Source: DAOUMF01 sp034408935 (GTDB lineage Bacteria; Chloroflexota; Dehalococcoidia; SM23-28-2; RBG-16-64-32). Taken from it: DNA of 64,000 bases. The notes beneath the pieces were generated by a model, which worked only from the letters and a program-made list of their open reading frames with translations, searched no databases and was not told the origin of the DNA. The first letter of the stretch is position 1; each line of letters opens with the position of its first letter. This document shows, in pieces, positions 16,916 through 25,926 of this stretch. Made by a program: the position numbers and the translations under genes. The DNA is taken from positions 62,001-126,000 of the forward strand of contig DAOUMV010000003.1 of NCBI GenBank assembly GCA_034408935.1. Direction: 5' to 3'.

Positions 16916-17577
16916 TGGACGCGGATCTTGGCGGCTACGGCCAGGCCCAGGGAGACGCTCTGACCGTCGGTCTCGATGATCACCACCCCGGTGGAGGGCA
17001 CCAGCTCCCGTACCGTCATCTCCTGGCCGGGCTTAACGTTTCCTCGCTCCAGGTAGTGCAGTAGCTCGACATCCTCCTCCAGCTCCTCGGAGATGAAGCG
17101 GATGGTGGCCGTATCGCCCTGTCTCAAGCTGTCCATAGGCACCAGGTCGGGGTCCAGCTTGGCGCCTGTGCCGGGGATAGGGCTGCCGTGAGGACAGGTC
17201 GTCGGCTTGTTGAGGATGGCCAAGATGCGCTCCTCCACGAGGGGCGATACGCCGTGCTCGAAGCGGTGGGCCTCTTCGTGGGCCTCGGCCCAGCCCAGGC
17301 CGAGGATATCGGTGAGGAACCGCTCGGAGAGGCGGTGACGCCGAGCGACGTTCTCAGCCAGTTTCAGCCCCTTCGCCGTAAGCCGGATCACCTTCTTGTC
17401 GTCGATCTCCAGCAGGCCGTCGCGCTTCATTCGGTGCACCGTAGCCCAGGCGGTGGGCGGCGTCACCCGCATCCAGCGGGCCAGGCGGGCGGAGATCACC
17501 GTCTCGCCCTCGGTCTGGAGGCTGTAGATGCTGTGAAGGTAGTCCTCTATCGTCGGGGTCGGTTCAGTGGTGGACAT
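16900..17577 (-). CDS. DtxR/MntR family metal-dependent transcriptional regulator
   Basis: The N-terminal winged helix (IEDYLHSIYSL, VTPPTAWATVHRMKRDGLL) is followed by a metal-binding dimer domain with RRHRLSERFL, HRFEHGVSP and CPHGSPIPG, the histidine, glutamate and cysteine ligands typical of DtxR and IdeR, then an SH3/FeoA-like C-terminal domain. It is a 225-residue metal sensor for iron or manganese. CAGGAG precedes the ATG by nine bases. A TTAG-N6-CTAA operator-like sequence 47 bases upstream suggests autoregulation. Its position divergent from the first molybdoenzyme operon could mean it regulates that operon too. Confidence 0.9.
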   Translation of the reverse strand: MSTTEPTPTIEDYLHSIYSLQTEGETVISARLARWMRVTPPTAWATVHRMKRDGLLEIDDKKVIRLTAKGLKLAENVARRHRLSERFLTDILGLGWAEAHEEAHRFEHGVSPLVEERILAILNKPTTCPHGSPIPGTGAKLDPDLVPMDSLRQGDTATIRFISEELEEDVELLHYLERGNVKPGQEMTVRELVPSTGVVIIETDGQSVSLGLAVAAKIRVQPAYR

Positions 17578-17974
17578 TGCCGATGGCTCCTGTTTCCTGC
17601 GACGGCGCCGGTGAGGCGCTGTATTAGCCTACACTAAACCGCGGCAAGAGACAATCCGTCAGACTTGGATTAGGGTCGAAAGCGTCGCCTAGAGCCAGAA
17701 ATGATGGTCCCGGTGAATCCAGGCCCTCTCGGGCAGGGCGTCCTCGTCGGGGTCATGAGGTCGCGCTGTCCCGTGCCTACCGCGCGTTCCCAAGGAGCGC
17801 TGGCAACGCTAGCCAGCGCGCCCTGCGAACGCTGTCAGGCGTCGTAGGGCTGGCCGGTGGGGCAAAGCACCACAGCTTTTTACGGCACTGCCCGATAGCG
17901 CCCATCACTGCGCATCGGGGAACATTGCTGTCGGGTCACCTCCGTCTAGCCACGTCGGAGTGGAGGTTGGGTGT
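17578..17974. other. Divergent 397-base intergenic region
   Basis: No gene is seen. The region separates the DtxR-type gene from the first molybdoenzyme alpha gene. It holds the operator-like repeat at 17624-17637 and a hairpin at 17797-17819 (8-base stem GCGCTGGC/GCCAGCGC, seven-base loop, no U-run), so the alpha gene has a long leader. I see no confident match to a known riboswitch. Confidence 0.5.
17624..17637. promoter_or_regulatory. DtxR-type operator candidate
   Basis: TTAGCCTACACTAA is an inverted repeat (TTAG-N6-CTAA) resembling half of the DtxR/IdeR box TTAGG...CCTAA, 47 bases before the DtxR-type gene start. Confidence 0.4.
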
Positions 17975-20767
17975 ATGGCAACGTCCAAGCAAGCGGGGAA
18001 GTGGGCCGACCGCTACCGTGACAAGTGGAAGTGGGACAAGGTCGCTTGGGGCAGCCACTCTGTGGACTGCTACCCCGGTGGTTGTCCCTTCCGCGTCTAC
18101 GTCCGCGACGGCAAGATCGTCCGCGAGGAGCAGAGCGGGACCTTTGACGTCGTCCAAGAGGGCACCCCCGACATGAACCCTATGGGGTGCCAGAAGGGCG
18201 CCTGCTGGTCCTATATCCACTACGCTCCGGAGCGGGTGACGCAGCCCTTGAAGCGGGTGGGGGAGCGCGGCGAGGGGAAGTTCGAGCCGGTCTCCTGGGA
18301 CCAGGCGCTGACGGAGATCGCGGATGGCATGCTGGACGCCATCCAGGATCAGGGGCCAGAGTCCATCATCACTCTGATGACGCCAGAGCCCGGCGCTGCC
18401 CCATCGCGCACGTTCCTCGGTGCCCTGGGCTCGCCCCTCACCGACGGCAACGCCGAGTTCCAGGACTTCAGCCCCGGATACTACATCACTTGGGGCAAGT
18501 TCGACCCCGTCTCCTCTATGGACGACTGGTTCCTGGCGGAGCTGACCTTCATCTGGCACAACAATCCCATCTACTCCGCCATTAACTGGTACCACTACCT
18601 CGCTGAGTGTCGCTACAACGGTGGCGAGGTGATTACCGTCGCCCCCGACTACAGCCCGTCGGCCATCCATGCCGACTACCACATGCCGGTGCGCATCGGC
18701 ACCGACGCGGCGCTGGCGCTCTCGATGTGCAAGGTCATCATCGATGAGGGTTTGTACAACAAGCGCTTCATCCAGGAGCAGACGGACCTACCGTTGCTGG
18801 TGCGGAAAGACACCGGTCGCTTCCTGAGGGGCAACGAAGTGGCCATCGGCGAGCGAGAGGACCAGTTCTACTGGTGGGACGCCAAGATCGGCATGGTCGT
18901 CTCCGCACCCCGGGGTACGCTCTCCTTGGGCGGTGCCGACCCGGCCCTGGAGGGCACGTACAAGGCGCGGTTGACGGATGGCAGCGAGGTGGAGGTGCAG
19001 CCGGTGTTCCAGCGGCTCAGGGACCTCCTCGAGGACTACGAGCCTGAGGCGGCGGCCAAGATCTGCGAGGTGAACGCTGATCTCATCCGCACGGTGGCCC
19101 GCAAGGTGGCGGTCAAGCGGACGAAGATCCTCAGCGGCTGGAACTCAGGCAAGTACTACCACGGCGACCTGATGGAGCGGGCCATGGTGCTGCTCTTGGC
19201 CCTCACCGGCAACTGGGGGAAGCAGGGCACAGGTACCCGCTCCTGGGCGATCGCCGCTTTCGACGGCCAGGCCCTGATCTCTAACAAGGACCGGCCGGGC
19301 CAGGAGGCGGCCCGTGAGTCCTACCAGCAGGTGCTGGCCGTCCGTCGCTTCCTAAGCGCCGATGACCCTACTATGACCATGGAGATGGTCGTCAGCAGGG
19401 CGGCGGAGATGGGTGCCGGCGCTCGCGCGGGCTTTGGCGGTATGATCCCGCCTGCCTTCCTCTGGTACCACCAGTTCGGCTACAAGGAGCGCTGGAACCG
19501 CAAAGACTGGTCCGACCCCAGCATGAAGCGCACCTTCGACGAGTATCTCGAGGAGGCGACCGAGAAGGGCTGGTGGGACAACGGCCTGGCCAAGGTATGG
19601 AAAGACGTGGAGCCGCGCGTCCTCATCGAGGCCGGCGGCAACGTCCTGCGCCGCCACCGCGGCGGCCAGGAGATGCTCCTGAAGCACCTCTGGCCCAAGC
19701 TCAAGTTGATCGTCTCCATCGACTTCCGCATCAACACCACCGGTCTCTATTCTGACTACATCCTGCCGGCGGCCCAGCACTACGAGAAGCTGGGCACGAG
19801 CATGCCCTCCTGCCACCACCTGAACTGGGTCCTTATCGACAGGGCGGTGGATCCCCCGGGAGATGCGAAAAACGATCGGGAGATCGGCCTCATGCTGCTG
19901 GAGAAGCTGGAGGAGAGGGGCAAGGCCCGGGGAATCACGGGGTTCACCAACCGCTTGGGACAGGCCATCAAGCTGGATGGGTTCGTCGATCAGTTCACCT
20001 TGAAGGGGGCAGTCCGCGACGAAGAGGCGTTCTACGACGAAGCGGTCCGGGACAATGTCGCCTACGGCATACTGCCGGAGGGCACCACCCTGGAGACGCT
20101 GAGGGAGAAGGGGCATGTGCGCTGGACCAACTGGGGGCTAGTCGGTATGGGCCTCGCTCAGGCCTCGACCATCGAGCCGGACAAGACCCATAACCCCTTC
20201 CGCTGGCACACCGAGGAGAAGCAGCCCTACCCTACCCTCACCCGCCGCGCCCAGTTCTACATCGACCACGAGTGGTTCCTGGAGGCGGGCGAGGAGTTGC
20301 CGATGCACAAGGAGAACCCCAACCACGGCGGCGACCGCCAGTTCCGGCTCATCAGCGGCCATCCCCGCTGGAGCATCCACTCCATGAACATGACCAACAA
20401 CATCATCCTCAACACGCACCGGGGCGAGCCCTTCATCTTCCTCAATCCTGAGGACGCCAAGGAGAAGGGGATCGAGAATGGGGAAGAGGTGAAGGTGGTC
20501 AACGACGCTGGACACCTGAACATCTCGGTGAAGCTGTCGCCGTCGGTGCGGCCGGGGCTGGTGGTGTTGTACAACGGTTTCGAGCCGTACCAGCACCGGG
20601 AGTGGTTCAGTCAGTCTGATGTAGAGCCGGGGATCGTCAAGTGGCTGCACATGGCTGGTGGGTATGGTCACCTGAAGTACCGCCCCTGGCACTGGCAGCC
20701 GATTCCCGTGGACCGGGGTATCGGCGTTGACGTGGAGAAGCAGCCTGCGCCGGCGCGGGCCAAGTAA
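17975..20767 (+). CDS. Molybdopterin oxidoreductase alpha subunit, type II DMSO reductase family (set 1)
   Basis: This 930-residue protein binds the bis-MGD cofactor and one Fe-S cluster. His28, Cys32, Cys37 and Cys72 form an H-x3-C-x4-C-x34-C motif, the NarG-type FS0 site. An aspartate in EFQDFSPGYY sits where NarG and ethylbenzene dehydrogenase ligate molybdenum. Late motifs NHGGDRQFRLISGHPRWS and IVKWLHMAGGYGHLKYRPW are shared with the two other alpha subunits here. There is no Tat signal, so it is probably cytoplasmic. Start ATG 17975 follows GGAGG by eight bases. The beta gene is 12 bases downstream; no gamma or chaperone gene accompanies this set. Substrate unknown. Confidence 0.88.
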   Translation: MATSKQAGKWADRYRDKWKWDKVAWGSHSVDCYPGGCPFRVYVRDGKIVREEQSGTFDVVQEGTPDMNPMGCQKGACWSYIHYAPERVTQPLKRVGERGEGKFEPVSWDQALTEIADGMLDAIQDQGPESIITLMTPEPGAAPSRTFLGALGSPLTDGNAEFQDFSPGYYITWGKFDPVSSMDDWFLAELTFIWHNNPIYSAINWYHYLAECRYNGGEVITVAPDYSPSAIHADYHMPVRIGTDAALALSMCKVIIDEGLYNKRFIQEQTDLPLLVRKDTGRFLRGNEVAIGEREDQFYWWDAKIGMVVSAPRGTLSLGGADPALEGTYKARLTDGSEVEVQPVFQRLRDLLEDYEPEAAAKICEVNADLIRTVARKVAVKRTKILSGWNSGKYYHGDLMERAMVLLLALTGNWGKQGTGTRSWAIAAFDGQALISNKDRPGQEAARESYQQVLAVRRFLSADDPTMTMEMVVSRAAEMGAGARAGFGGMIPPAFLWYHQFGYKERWNRKDWSDPSMKRTFDEYLEEATEKGWWDNGLAKVWKDVEPRVLIEAGGNVLRRHRGGQEMLLKHLWPKLKLIVSIDFRINTTGLYSDYILPAAQHYEKLGTSMPSCHHLNWVLIDRAVDPPGDAKNDREIGLMLLEKLEERGKARGITGFTNRLGQAIKLDGFVDQFTLKGAVRDEEAFYDEAVRDNVAYGILPEGTTLETLREKGHVRWTNWGLVGMGLAQASTIEPDKTHNPFRWHTEEKQPYPTLTRRAQFYIDHEWFLEAGEELPMHKENPNHGGDRQFRLISGHPRWSIHSMNMTNNIILNTHRGEPFIFLNPEDAKEKGIENGEEVKVVNDAGHLNISVKLSPSVRPGLVVLYNGFEPYQHREWFSQSDVEPGIVKWLHMAGGYGHLKYRPWHWQPIPVDRGIGVDVEKQPAPARAK

Positions 20768-20779
20768 GGGAGAAGGGAG

Positions 20780-21829
20780 ATGGCAACGAAAGGCAAGCAG
20801 AAGACCTTTCAGCGGCAGCTAGCCTGGGTGTTCGATCTCAACAAGTGCATCGGCTGCCAGACATGCTCCGTTGCCTGCAAGGTGCTGTGGACCGAGGATG
20901 AGGGTACGGAGCAGATGTGGTGGATGACCACCAACACCCAGCCCGGCCGCGGCACCCCCCGCGACTGGGAGACGATGGGCGGCGGCTACAAGAGAGGTAA
21001 GCCGCAGTTGGGCCACCTCCCCACCGAGGCGGAGTTCGGCGGCGGCTGGGACTACAACTACGACGAGGTCCTTCGGGGCGGCAAGGGCCGCAGCGTCCAC
21101 CTGACCCGCGTCAACGACCTCAAGGACGGGGCTCGCTGGGGGCCCAACTGGGATGAGGATGAGGGCGGCGGCAAGTGGCCGAACCCCTACTTCTTCTACC
21201 TGCCCCGTCTCTGCAACCACTGCTCCAGCCCCGCCTGTGTTGAGGTATGCCCAACCGGCGCTATGTTCAAGCGCGATGAGGATGGCCTGGTACTCCGCGA
21301 CGAGGACAAGTGCCAGGGCGCCCAGAAGTGCGCCCAGGCCTGTCCCTACAAGAAGATCTACTTCAACAAGATGCGCAACGTCAGCCAGCACTGCATCGGC
21401 TGCTTCCCCCGCATCGAGCAGAATGTGGCCCCTGCCTGCGTGCGTCAGTGCCCTGGCCGCGCCGCCTGGGTTGGCTTCCTGGACGATAAGGCGGGTGCCG
21501 TGTCCCGCCTCGTCAACAAATGGAAGGTGGCGCTGCCCCTACACTCGGAGTTCGGCACCCACCCCAACGTCTACTACGTGCCGCCCCTAGCGCCGGCGCC
21601 CCTCAGCCCCGACGGCAGCCCCAACGAGAGGGCGTCGCGCATCCCGCCCAAGTACCTGGAGTCACTGTTCGGCCCGGACGTCCGCAAGGCGCTCAACACC
21701 CTCAAGGTGGAGCTGGGAAAGAAGCGCAACGGCGATGGTTCCGAGGTCATGGACGCCCTCATCATGTACGAATGGAAGGAGGCCCTCGGGCCGTACACTC
21801 GGGATCCCGCTGAGATCGTCTGGAAGTAG
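20780..21829 (+). CDS. Four-cluster ferredoxin beta subunit of molybdoenzyme (set 1)
   Basis: NarH/EbdB-like electron transfer subunit of 349 residues. Cysteine groups occur at DLNKCIGCQTCSVACK, LCNHCSSPACVEVCPTGA, DKCQGAQKCAQACPYKK and HCIGCFPRIE...CVRQCPG. In NarH the third group has a tryptophan in place of a cysteine, giving a [3Fe-4S] cluster; here that position is alanine, while sets 2 and 3 have tyrosine. The protein passes electrons between the alpha subunit and a partner. It has a good ribosome site (GGGAGAAGGGAG) and is followed by a strong terminator, so this operon is just alpha and beta. Confidence 0.9.
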   Translation: MATKGKQKTFQRQLAWVFDLNKCIGCQTCSVACKVLWTEDEGTEQMWWMTTNTQPGRGTPRDWETMGGGYKRGKPQLGHLPTEAEFGGGWDYNYDEVLRGGKGRSVHLTRVNDLKDGARWGPNWDEDEGGGKWPNPYFFYLPRLCNHCSSPACVEVCPTGAMFKRDEDGLVLRDEDKCQGAQKCAQACPYKKIYFNKMRNVSQHCIGCFPRIEQNVAPACVRQCPGRAAWVGFLDDKAGAVSRLVNKWKVALPLHSEFGTHPNVYYVPPLAPAPLSPDGSPNERASRIPPKYLESLFGPDVRKALNTLKVELGKKRNGDGSEVMDALIMYEWKEALGPYTRDPAEIVWK

Positions 21830-21855
21830 CGCTCCAGGCCGTTTCACTCTCCACC

Positions 21856-21884
21856 GCCGCCCCGGTCTCCGGGGCGGCGCTTTT
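21856..21884 (+). terminator. Rho-independent terminator of set 1 operon
   Basis: A perfect 10-base stem GCCGCCCCGG / CCGGGGCGGC with a TCT loop, followed by GCTTTT, lies 27 bases after the beta gene stop. Confidence 0.85.
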
Positions 21885-21937
21885 CCGTCCGCGGCCGCCG
21901 ACGCGAAGCCCCGCTGTGGGATTTGACATCACGCCCG

Positions 21938-21966
21938 TTGACAGCCGCACGGCCTGGGCGCACAAT
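21938..21966 (+). promoter_or_regulatory. Sigma-70-type promoter for the MFS gene
   Basis: TTGACA (21938-21943), 17 bases, CACAAT (21961-21966). The same boxes and spacing occur at 23505-23533 before the next gene. Another TTGACA lies 15 bases upstream. Confidence 0.6.
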
Positions 21967-22056
21967 CCGAGGAGCGGACACAGAGTGCTAATGCGGTCTC
22001 GGCTTTCTTGACCGCGCTCCGGTAGGTGTCATCCCTACAATCGTACGAACGTCGTC

Positions 22057-23508
22057 TTGCGCCACGCGGTTCCCCTATGGGAGGTGGCGCCTCTCCACTC
22101 AGGTGAGGGGAGTCTCGGGATTCCCTCCTTGAGCCTCGCCTCTAGAGCTCGCGAGCGCTTCCACGGCTGGTGGATCGTCTCCGTGACCGCCGCCCTCTAC
22201 GGCTACGGTGCCGGCGTCAATTTCTACGGGTTCGGCGTCTTCTTCAACCCCATGCGCGAGGAGTTCGGGTGGTCCCGCGCTGCTACGGCAGGTGTCTTCT
22301 CGCTGTCTCGCCTTGAGGGGGCCCCACTCGGGCCCATCATCGGCTGGCTCATCGACCGGGTAGGGTCGCGGCGCATGATGGTCGCGGGGCTTTCCATCAC
22401 GGGCCTCGGCTTCGTCAGCATGTACTTCATTCAGTCGCTGTGGATGTTCTACGCCATCTACGGCGTGCTCATTGCCACCGGCTTCAGCATGGGCTTCTTC
22501 CAGGCGTCGCAAGCCGTCGTGGCCAACTGGTTCTTCCGGAGACGGGCCCAGGCTATGTCCTACCTGGCCGTAGGCGGTGGACTGGGCGGCGCAGCCCTGG
22601 TGCCGGCCATGGGCGCCTTCATGGGCATGGCGGGATGGCGGTGGACGGCCGTCGCCGTCGGTCTGCTGATGTGGGTAGTGGGAATCCCGCTGGCCCTGCT
22701 CCTGAGGAACCGACCGGAAGACATAGGGGAAGTGCCGGATGGCGTCCGCAGCCTGCGTGAGGCTCCGGCCGCGGACGACGCGACACTCGCCGCCCCGGTG
22801 CGACGAGTAGAGAAGGCTGAGGCCGTCGAGCGGCGGGAGGTGGAGTTCACCGTCAGTCAAGCGCTGCGCACCTCCACCTTCTGGACGCTTGTCCTGGCCA
22901 TGGCCTTCAGATCCAGCATTCTAAGCTCGATCGCTGTTCACCAGATCGCCCATCTGGAGGACATCGGCATCGGCCGCCACACGGCGGAGACGATGCTCGG
23001 ACTCATGATCGCGATGAGCATTCCTGGTCGGCTGCTCTTCGGTTGGCTGGGCGACAGGATCAGCAAACAGCACTTGCTGGCGTTCTCCTCGCTTCTACAG
23101 GGGATTGGGATATTCATCATCGCCAACGCCACCGGTCTCGCCTACGTGTGGCCTTTCCTGCTCTTCTACGGATTGGGCTTTGGCGGAGCGATCCCGCTAA
23201 CGCAGGCCCTTCGTGCGGACCTGTTTGGGCGGAAGGTATTCGCCACAGTCGGGGGCCTCATCATGCCCTTCACCACCCTGGGCGGCGTGATCGGACCCAT
23301 CTTCGCCGGTTACGTGCATGACGTAACCGATAGCTACCGCATCGCCTTCTACACGTTCGTGGTGCTGATCCTCCTCTCAGGGCTGACATTCCTATTCGTG
23401 CGCCCGCCCAAACAGGCGGTGCCCGTCACTTCGCCGTCAGACGGAACGGGGGCCGCCGTGCGCCCCGTCGACTCGGGAGGGAATTCAGGCGGGAACGCCC
23501 GCCGTTGA
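22057..23508 (+). CDS. MFS transporter, monocarboxylate/oxalate-formate type
   Basis: About twelve hydrophobic segments are spread over the chain. The first is GWWIVSVTAALYGYGAGVNF, and the loop LIDRVGSRRMMVAG between segments two and three is the MFS cytoplasmic motif. The layout (FNPMREEFGWSR after the first helix, a long central loop about 225-255) resembles monocarboxylate and oxalate/formate antiporters. It may move an organic acid linked to the nearby oxidoreductases, which is inferred. The start is uncertain: TTG 22057 is the longest, GTG 22084 and TTG 22129 are alternatives; the first helix begins after all of them. Confidence 0.8.
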   Translation: MRHAVPLWEVAPLHSGEGSLGIPSLSLASRARERFHGWWIVSVTAALYGYGAGVNFYGFGVFFNPMREEFGWSRAATAGVFSLSRLEGAPLGPIIGWLIDRVGSRRMMVAGLSITGLGFVSMYFIQSLWMFYAIYGVLIATGFSMGFFQASQAVVANWFFRRRAQAMSYLAVGGGLGGAALVPAMGAFMGMAGWRWTAVAVGLLMWVVGIPLALLLRNRPEDIGEVPDGVRSLREAPAADDATLAAPVRRVEKAEAVERREVEFTVSQALRTSTFWTLVLAMAFRSSILSSIAVHQIAHLEDIGIGRHTAETMLGLMIAMSIPGRLLFGWLGDRISKQHLLAFSSLLQGIGIFIIANATGLAYVWPFLLFYGLGFGGAIPLTQALRADLFGRKVFATVGGLIMPFTTLGGVIGPIFAGYVHDVTDSYRIAFYTFVVLILLSGLTFLFVRPPKQAVPVTSPSDGTGAAVRPVDSGGNSGGNARR

Positions 23509-23533
23509 CAGGCGCCCAGCGCAAGCGCACAAT
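23505..23533 (+). promoter_or_regulatory. Sigma-70-type promoter for the 6PGDH gene
   Basis: TTGACA (23505-23510, overlapping the MFS stop codon), 17 bases, CACAAT (23528-23533), identical in boxes and spacing to the promoter at 21938. Confidence 0.6.
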
Positions 23534-23676
23534 TCTTGCGGCGGATAGTGAGGTCGCCCCGCATCGTGAGACCCCCCTCACGGTCGGCCCCTTTAATAGC
23601 GGGCACCTGCTGTCCGCCTGTCATATGCTCGCTGAGGGCCGGCGCCGCCGCCGAGACGTATACTGTCCCTGGAAGC

Positions 23677-23694
23677 CTGCCTGCCGGCAGGCAG
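23677..23694. repeat. Perfect palindrome, REP-like
   Basis: CTGCCTGCCGGCAGGCAG is a perfect 18-base palindrome just before the 6PGDH ribosome site, similar to the element at 16894. Confidence 0.6.
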
Positions 23695-23722
23695 CCACAT
23701 AGCTGGAGGAGGTGTGACAACG

Positions 23723-24592
23723 ATGCAACTGGGCATGGTCGGCCTCGGCCGCATGGGAGGGAACATGGCCAAACGGCTGCTCCGCGGCGGCCACGAGGTC
23801 ATCGGCTACGCGCGCGACCAGGCCGTGTCGGACGTCGGTTCGCTCTCCGAGCTCGTGGGCGGACTCGACGCCCCACGCACGGTATGGCTAATGATCCCCG
23901 CCGGCGACCCCACCGAGCAGACTGTCCAGGAGCTGACGGGCCTGCTTCAGGCGGGGGACCTCATCGTGGACGGCGGGAACTCCAACTTCCGCGACAGCAT
24001 GAGGCGCGGCGCCGAGCTGGAGAAGCGGGGCCTGCTTTTCGTGGACGCGGGCACCTCCGGCGGCATCTGGGGGCTGGAGGTAGGCTACTGCCTGATGGTC
24101 GGCGGCAGCGAAGATGGGTTTCGGCGCATAGAGCCTGCCCTCAAGACGCTGGCTCCCGAGGACGGCTACGCTCACGTCGGCCCGGTGGGCGCGGGCCACT
24201 TCACGAAGATGGTCCACAATGGAATCGAGTACGCTATGCTCCAGGCCTACGCCGAGGGGTTCGAGATCCTAGAAGCTTCCCAGTTCCACCTGGACTTCCA
24301 CCGCATCGCCTCCCTCTGGAACCACGGCAGCGTCGTGCGCTCCTGGCTGCTGGAGCTGGCCGAGAAGGCCTTCGCCAAGGACCCCGACCTGTCGCAGATC
24401 CGCGGCTACGTGGAGGACTCCGGCGAGGGCCGCTGGACGGTCTTCGAAGCGATCAACGAGGACGTAGCGGCGCCGACCATCGCGGCCAGCCTCTTCGCCC
24501 GCTTCGTCTCACGGCAGGACGACTCCTTCGCCATGAGGGTGATAGCAGCCCTGCGGAACGAGTTCGGCGGCCACGCGGTGAAGGAGAAGTAG
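23723..24592 (+). CDS. gnd: 6-phosphogluconate dehydrogenase, decarboxylating, short form
   Basis: The N-terminus MQLGMVGLGRMGGNMAKRLL is the NAD(P) loop; VDGGNSNF, DAGTSGGIWGLEVGYCLMVGG and HFTKMVHNGIEYAMLQAYAEG carry the catalytic lysine and the substrate residues of 6-phosphogluconate dehydrogenase. At 289 residues it is the short, usually NAD-preferring form. It converts 6-phosphogluconate to ribulose 5-phosphate and CO2. ATG 23723 follows GGAGGAGG by about ten bases; a GTG at 23714 is too close to that site. It has its own promoter and no pentose pathway neighbour. Confidence 0.88.
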   Translation: MQLGMVGLGRMGGNMAKRLLRGGHEVIGYARDQAVSDVGSLSELVGGLDAPRTVWLMIPAGDPTEQTVQELTGLLQAGDLIVDGGNSNFRDSMRRGAELEKRGLLFVDAGTSGGIWGLEVGYCLMVGGSEDGFRRIEPALKTLAPEDGYAHVGPVGAGHFTKMVHNGIEYAMLQAYAEGFEILEASQFHLDFHRIASLWNHGSVVRSWLLELAEKAFAKDPDLSQIRGYVEDSGEGRWTVFEAINEDVAAPTIAASLFARFVSRQDDSFAMRVIAALRNEFGGHAVKEK

Positions 24593-24603
24593 GGCTCGAC
24601 CTG

Positions 24604-25926
24604 CTACGGCCGGGTCCCGCCCCAGGCCGGTCGCAGAATGGTGAAGGCGGGCCTGACGACAGAGTGAACGGCGAAGCCGGCCAGGAACGACGGGATGGCC
24701 GCCCCCAGCCACGTCACCTCGTCGGTCAGGGGGAAGGGGAGGTGGAGGGCGTCCGCGAACAGCCAGTTCATAGCGTCCTGCCACCACCCAACCTCCGTCG
24801 GCGAGATCCAGTGGTAGAGGAGGAAGCCCAGTGCCCAGGCGGTCAGGGCTGAGGGCGCAGCCGCGGGCTGAGTGCCGCCCCGGCTCTGGAGGAAGTCGGC
24901 CATGAGCACGCCGAAGAGGGGCACGAACAGGGAGGCGAGGAGCAGGAGGGTGGCCTCGAACTCCAGGAAGTCCCAGGCAACGGCCAGAACCAGGGCCGCG
25001 AGGCCGGGAACCAGGAGGCCGGCCCAGCGCCCCAGCGGCAGGACGCTTCCCAGCGCCACCCCCGCCGAGTGCACGTTGGCGAATACCTCGTCGGTCTGGA
25101 GGAGCAGGAGGATGACCAGAGCGGCCAGTCCTAGCTGCATCCCTACCACGAAGCCCGATATGTCCCCGGTCTCCACGGCGGGCAGGTAGGCAACGCCCAG
25201 GAAGCCCAGCCACGCGGTGGTGACAAAGAGCCCAAGGAAAGTGCCGCTGAAAGAACTGCTCACGCTCTTGCCCCAGCGGGCGTAGTCCGCCACCAGGGGC
25301 AGCCACAGCAGGGGCACGATGAGCATCACGTCCACCGCTTGCCAGAAGGAGGGCCAGCCGCCGACGGCTGGGCGTCGCAGGTAGGCGGGGAACTCGTACT
25401 CCATGTAGGCGGAGAGGGTCACCACGGCCGCGACCAAGAGAGCCAGCCACAGTCCGGCCCGGCGCAGGAGCTTGCGCACGGTGAACTGAGGCCCGGCGGC
25501 CACCAGGGCCAGGCCGACCAGCCCAAAGGCTATCACCCACAGGGGCCGCAGCCCGGCCCCCAGGGCGCGGTCGCTGACCAGCTCCGCCGCACCGGCGATG
25601 AGGGAGAGGGCGAGGGCGGCCCAGACCACATTGCGGACCAGTAGCAGGGTGGCCAGGAGAGGCGTGAAGCGCCTGCCCAGGAGCTGGGCCAGGAGTTCCA
25701 CGGTGGACAGGCCGGAGTGCGCGGCCATGGCGGCCACTCCGGCAACGATGAGCCCGCCCAAGAAAGCAGCGACGACGGCCGCCAGGAACGCCTGCTCCAG
25801 GCTCAGGGCTGGGACCAGCAGGGAGCCGAAGGGCATGATGTACAGAGTGACGCCCAGGCTTCCCCAGAGTGCTACGTGGTCCAGGAAGCCGAAGGTGCGC
25901 TGATCAGCAGGCGTCTCGGCCCTCAT
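24604..25926 (-). CDS. NCS1-type (purine-cytosine permease-like) transporter
   Basis: About twelve hydrophobic helices span the 440 residues, with a leader FGFLDHVALWGSLGVTLY, VPALSLEQAF and a VDVMLIVPLLWLPLVADYAR segment that resemble cytosine/hydroxymethylpyrimidine permeases (CytX/CodB group). Start ATG 25926 overlaps the stop of the set 2 alpha gene by four bases (ATGA), so it is translated with that molybdoenzyme operon and is its last gene. This may mean it carries the substrate or product of the oxidoreductase; nitrogen base uptake is the family default. The assignment within NCS1 is by pattern only. Confidence 0.72.
   Translation of the reverse strand: MRAETPADQRTFGFLDHVALWGSLGVTLYIMPFGSLLVPALSLEQAFLAAVVAAFLGGLIVAGVAAMAAHSGLSTVELLAQLLGRRFTPLLATLLLVRNVVWAALALSLIAGAAELVSDRALGAGLRPLWVIAFGLVGLALVAAGPQFTVRKLLRRAGLWLALLVAAVVTLSAYMEYEFPAYLRRPAVGGWPSFWQAVDVMLIVPLLWLPLVADYARWGKSVSSSFSGTFLGLFVTTAWLGFLGVAYLPAVETGDISGFVVGMQLGLAALVILLLLQTDEVFANVHSAGVALGSVLPLGRWAGLLVPGLAALVLAVAWDFLEFEATLLLLASLFVPLFGVLMADFLQSRGGTQPAAAPSALTAWALGFLLYHWISPTEVGWWQDAMNWLFADALHLPFPLTDEVTWLGAAIPSFLAGFAVHSVVRPAFTILRPAWGGTRP

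Noticed and set aside
17798..17974. Molybdenum cofactor riboswitch in the leader of the set 1 alpha gene
   Set aside because: Its position would suit one, but I could not match the conserved Moco element; only a simple hairpin is evident.
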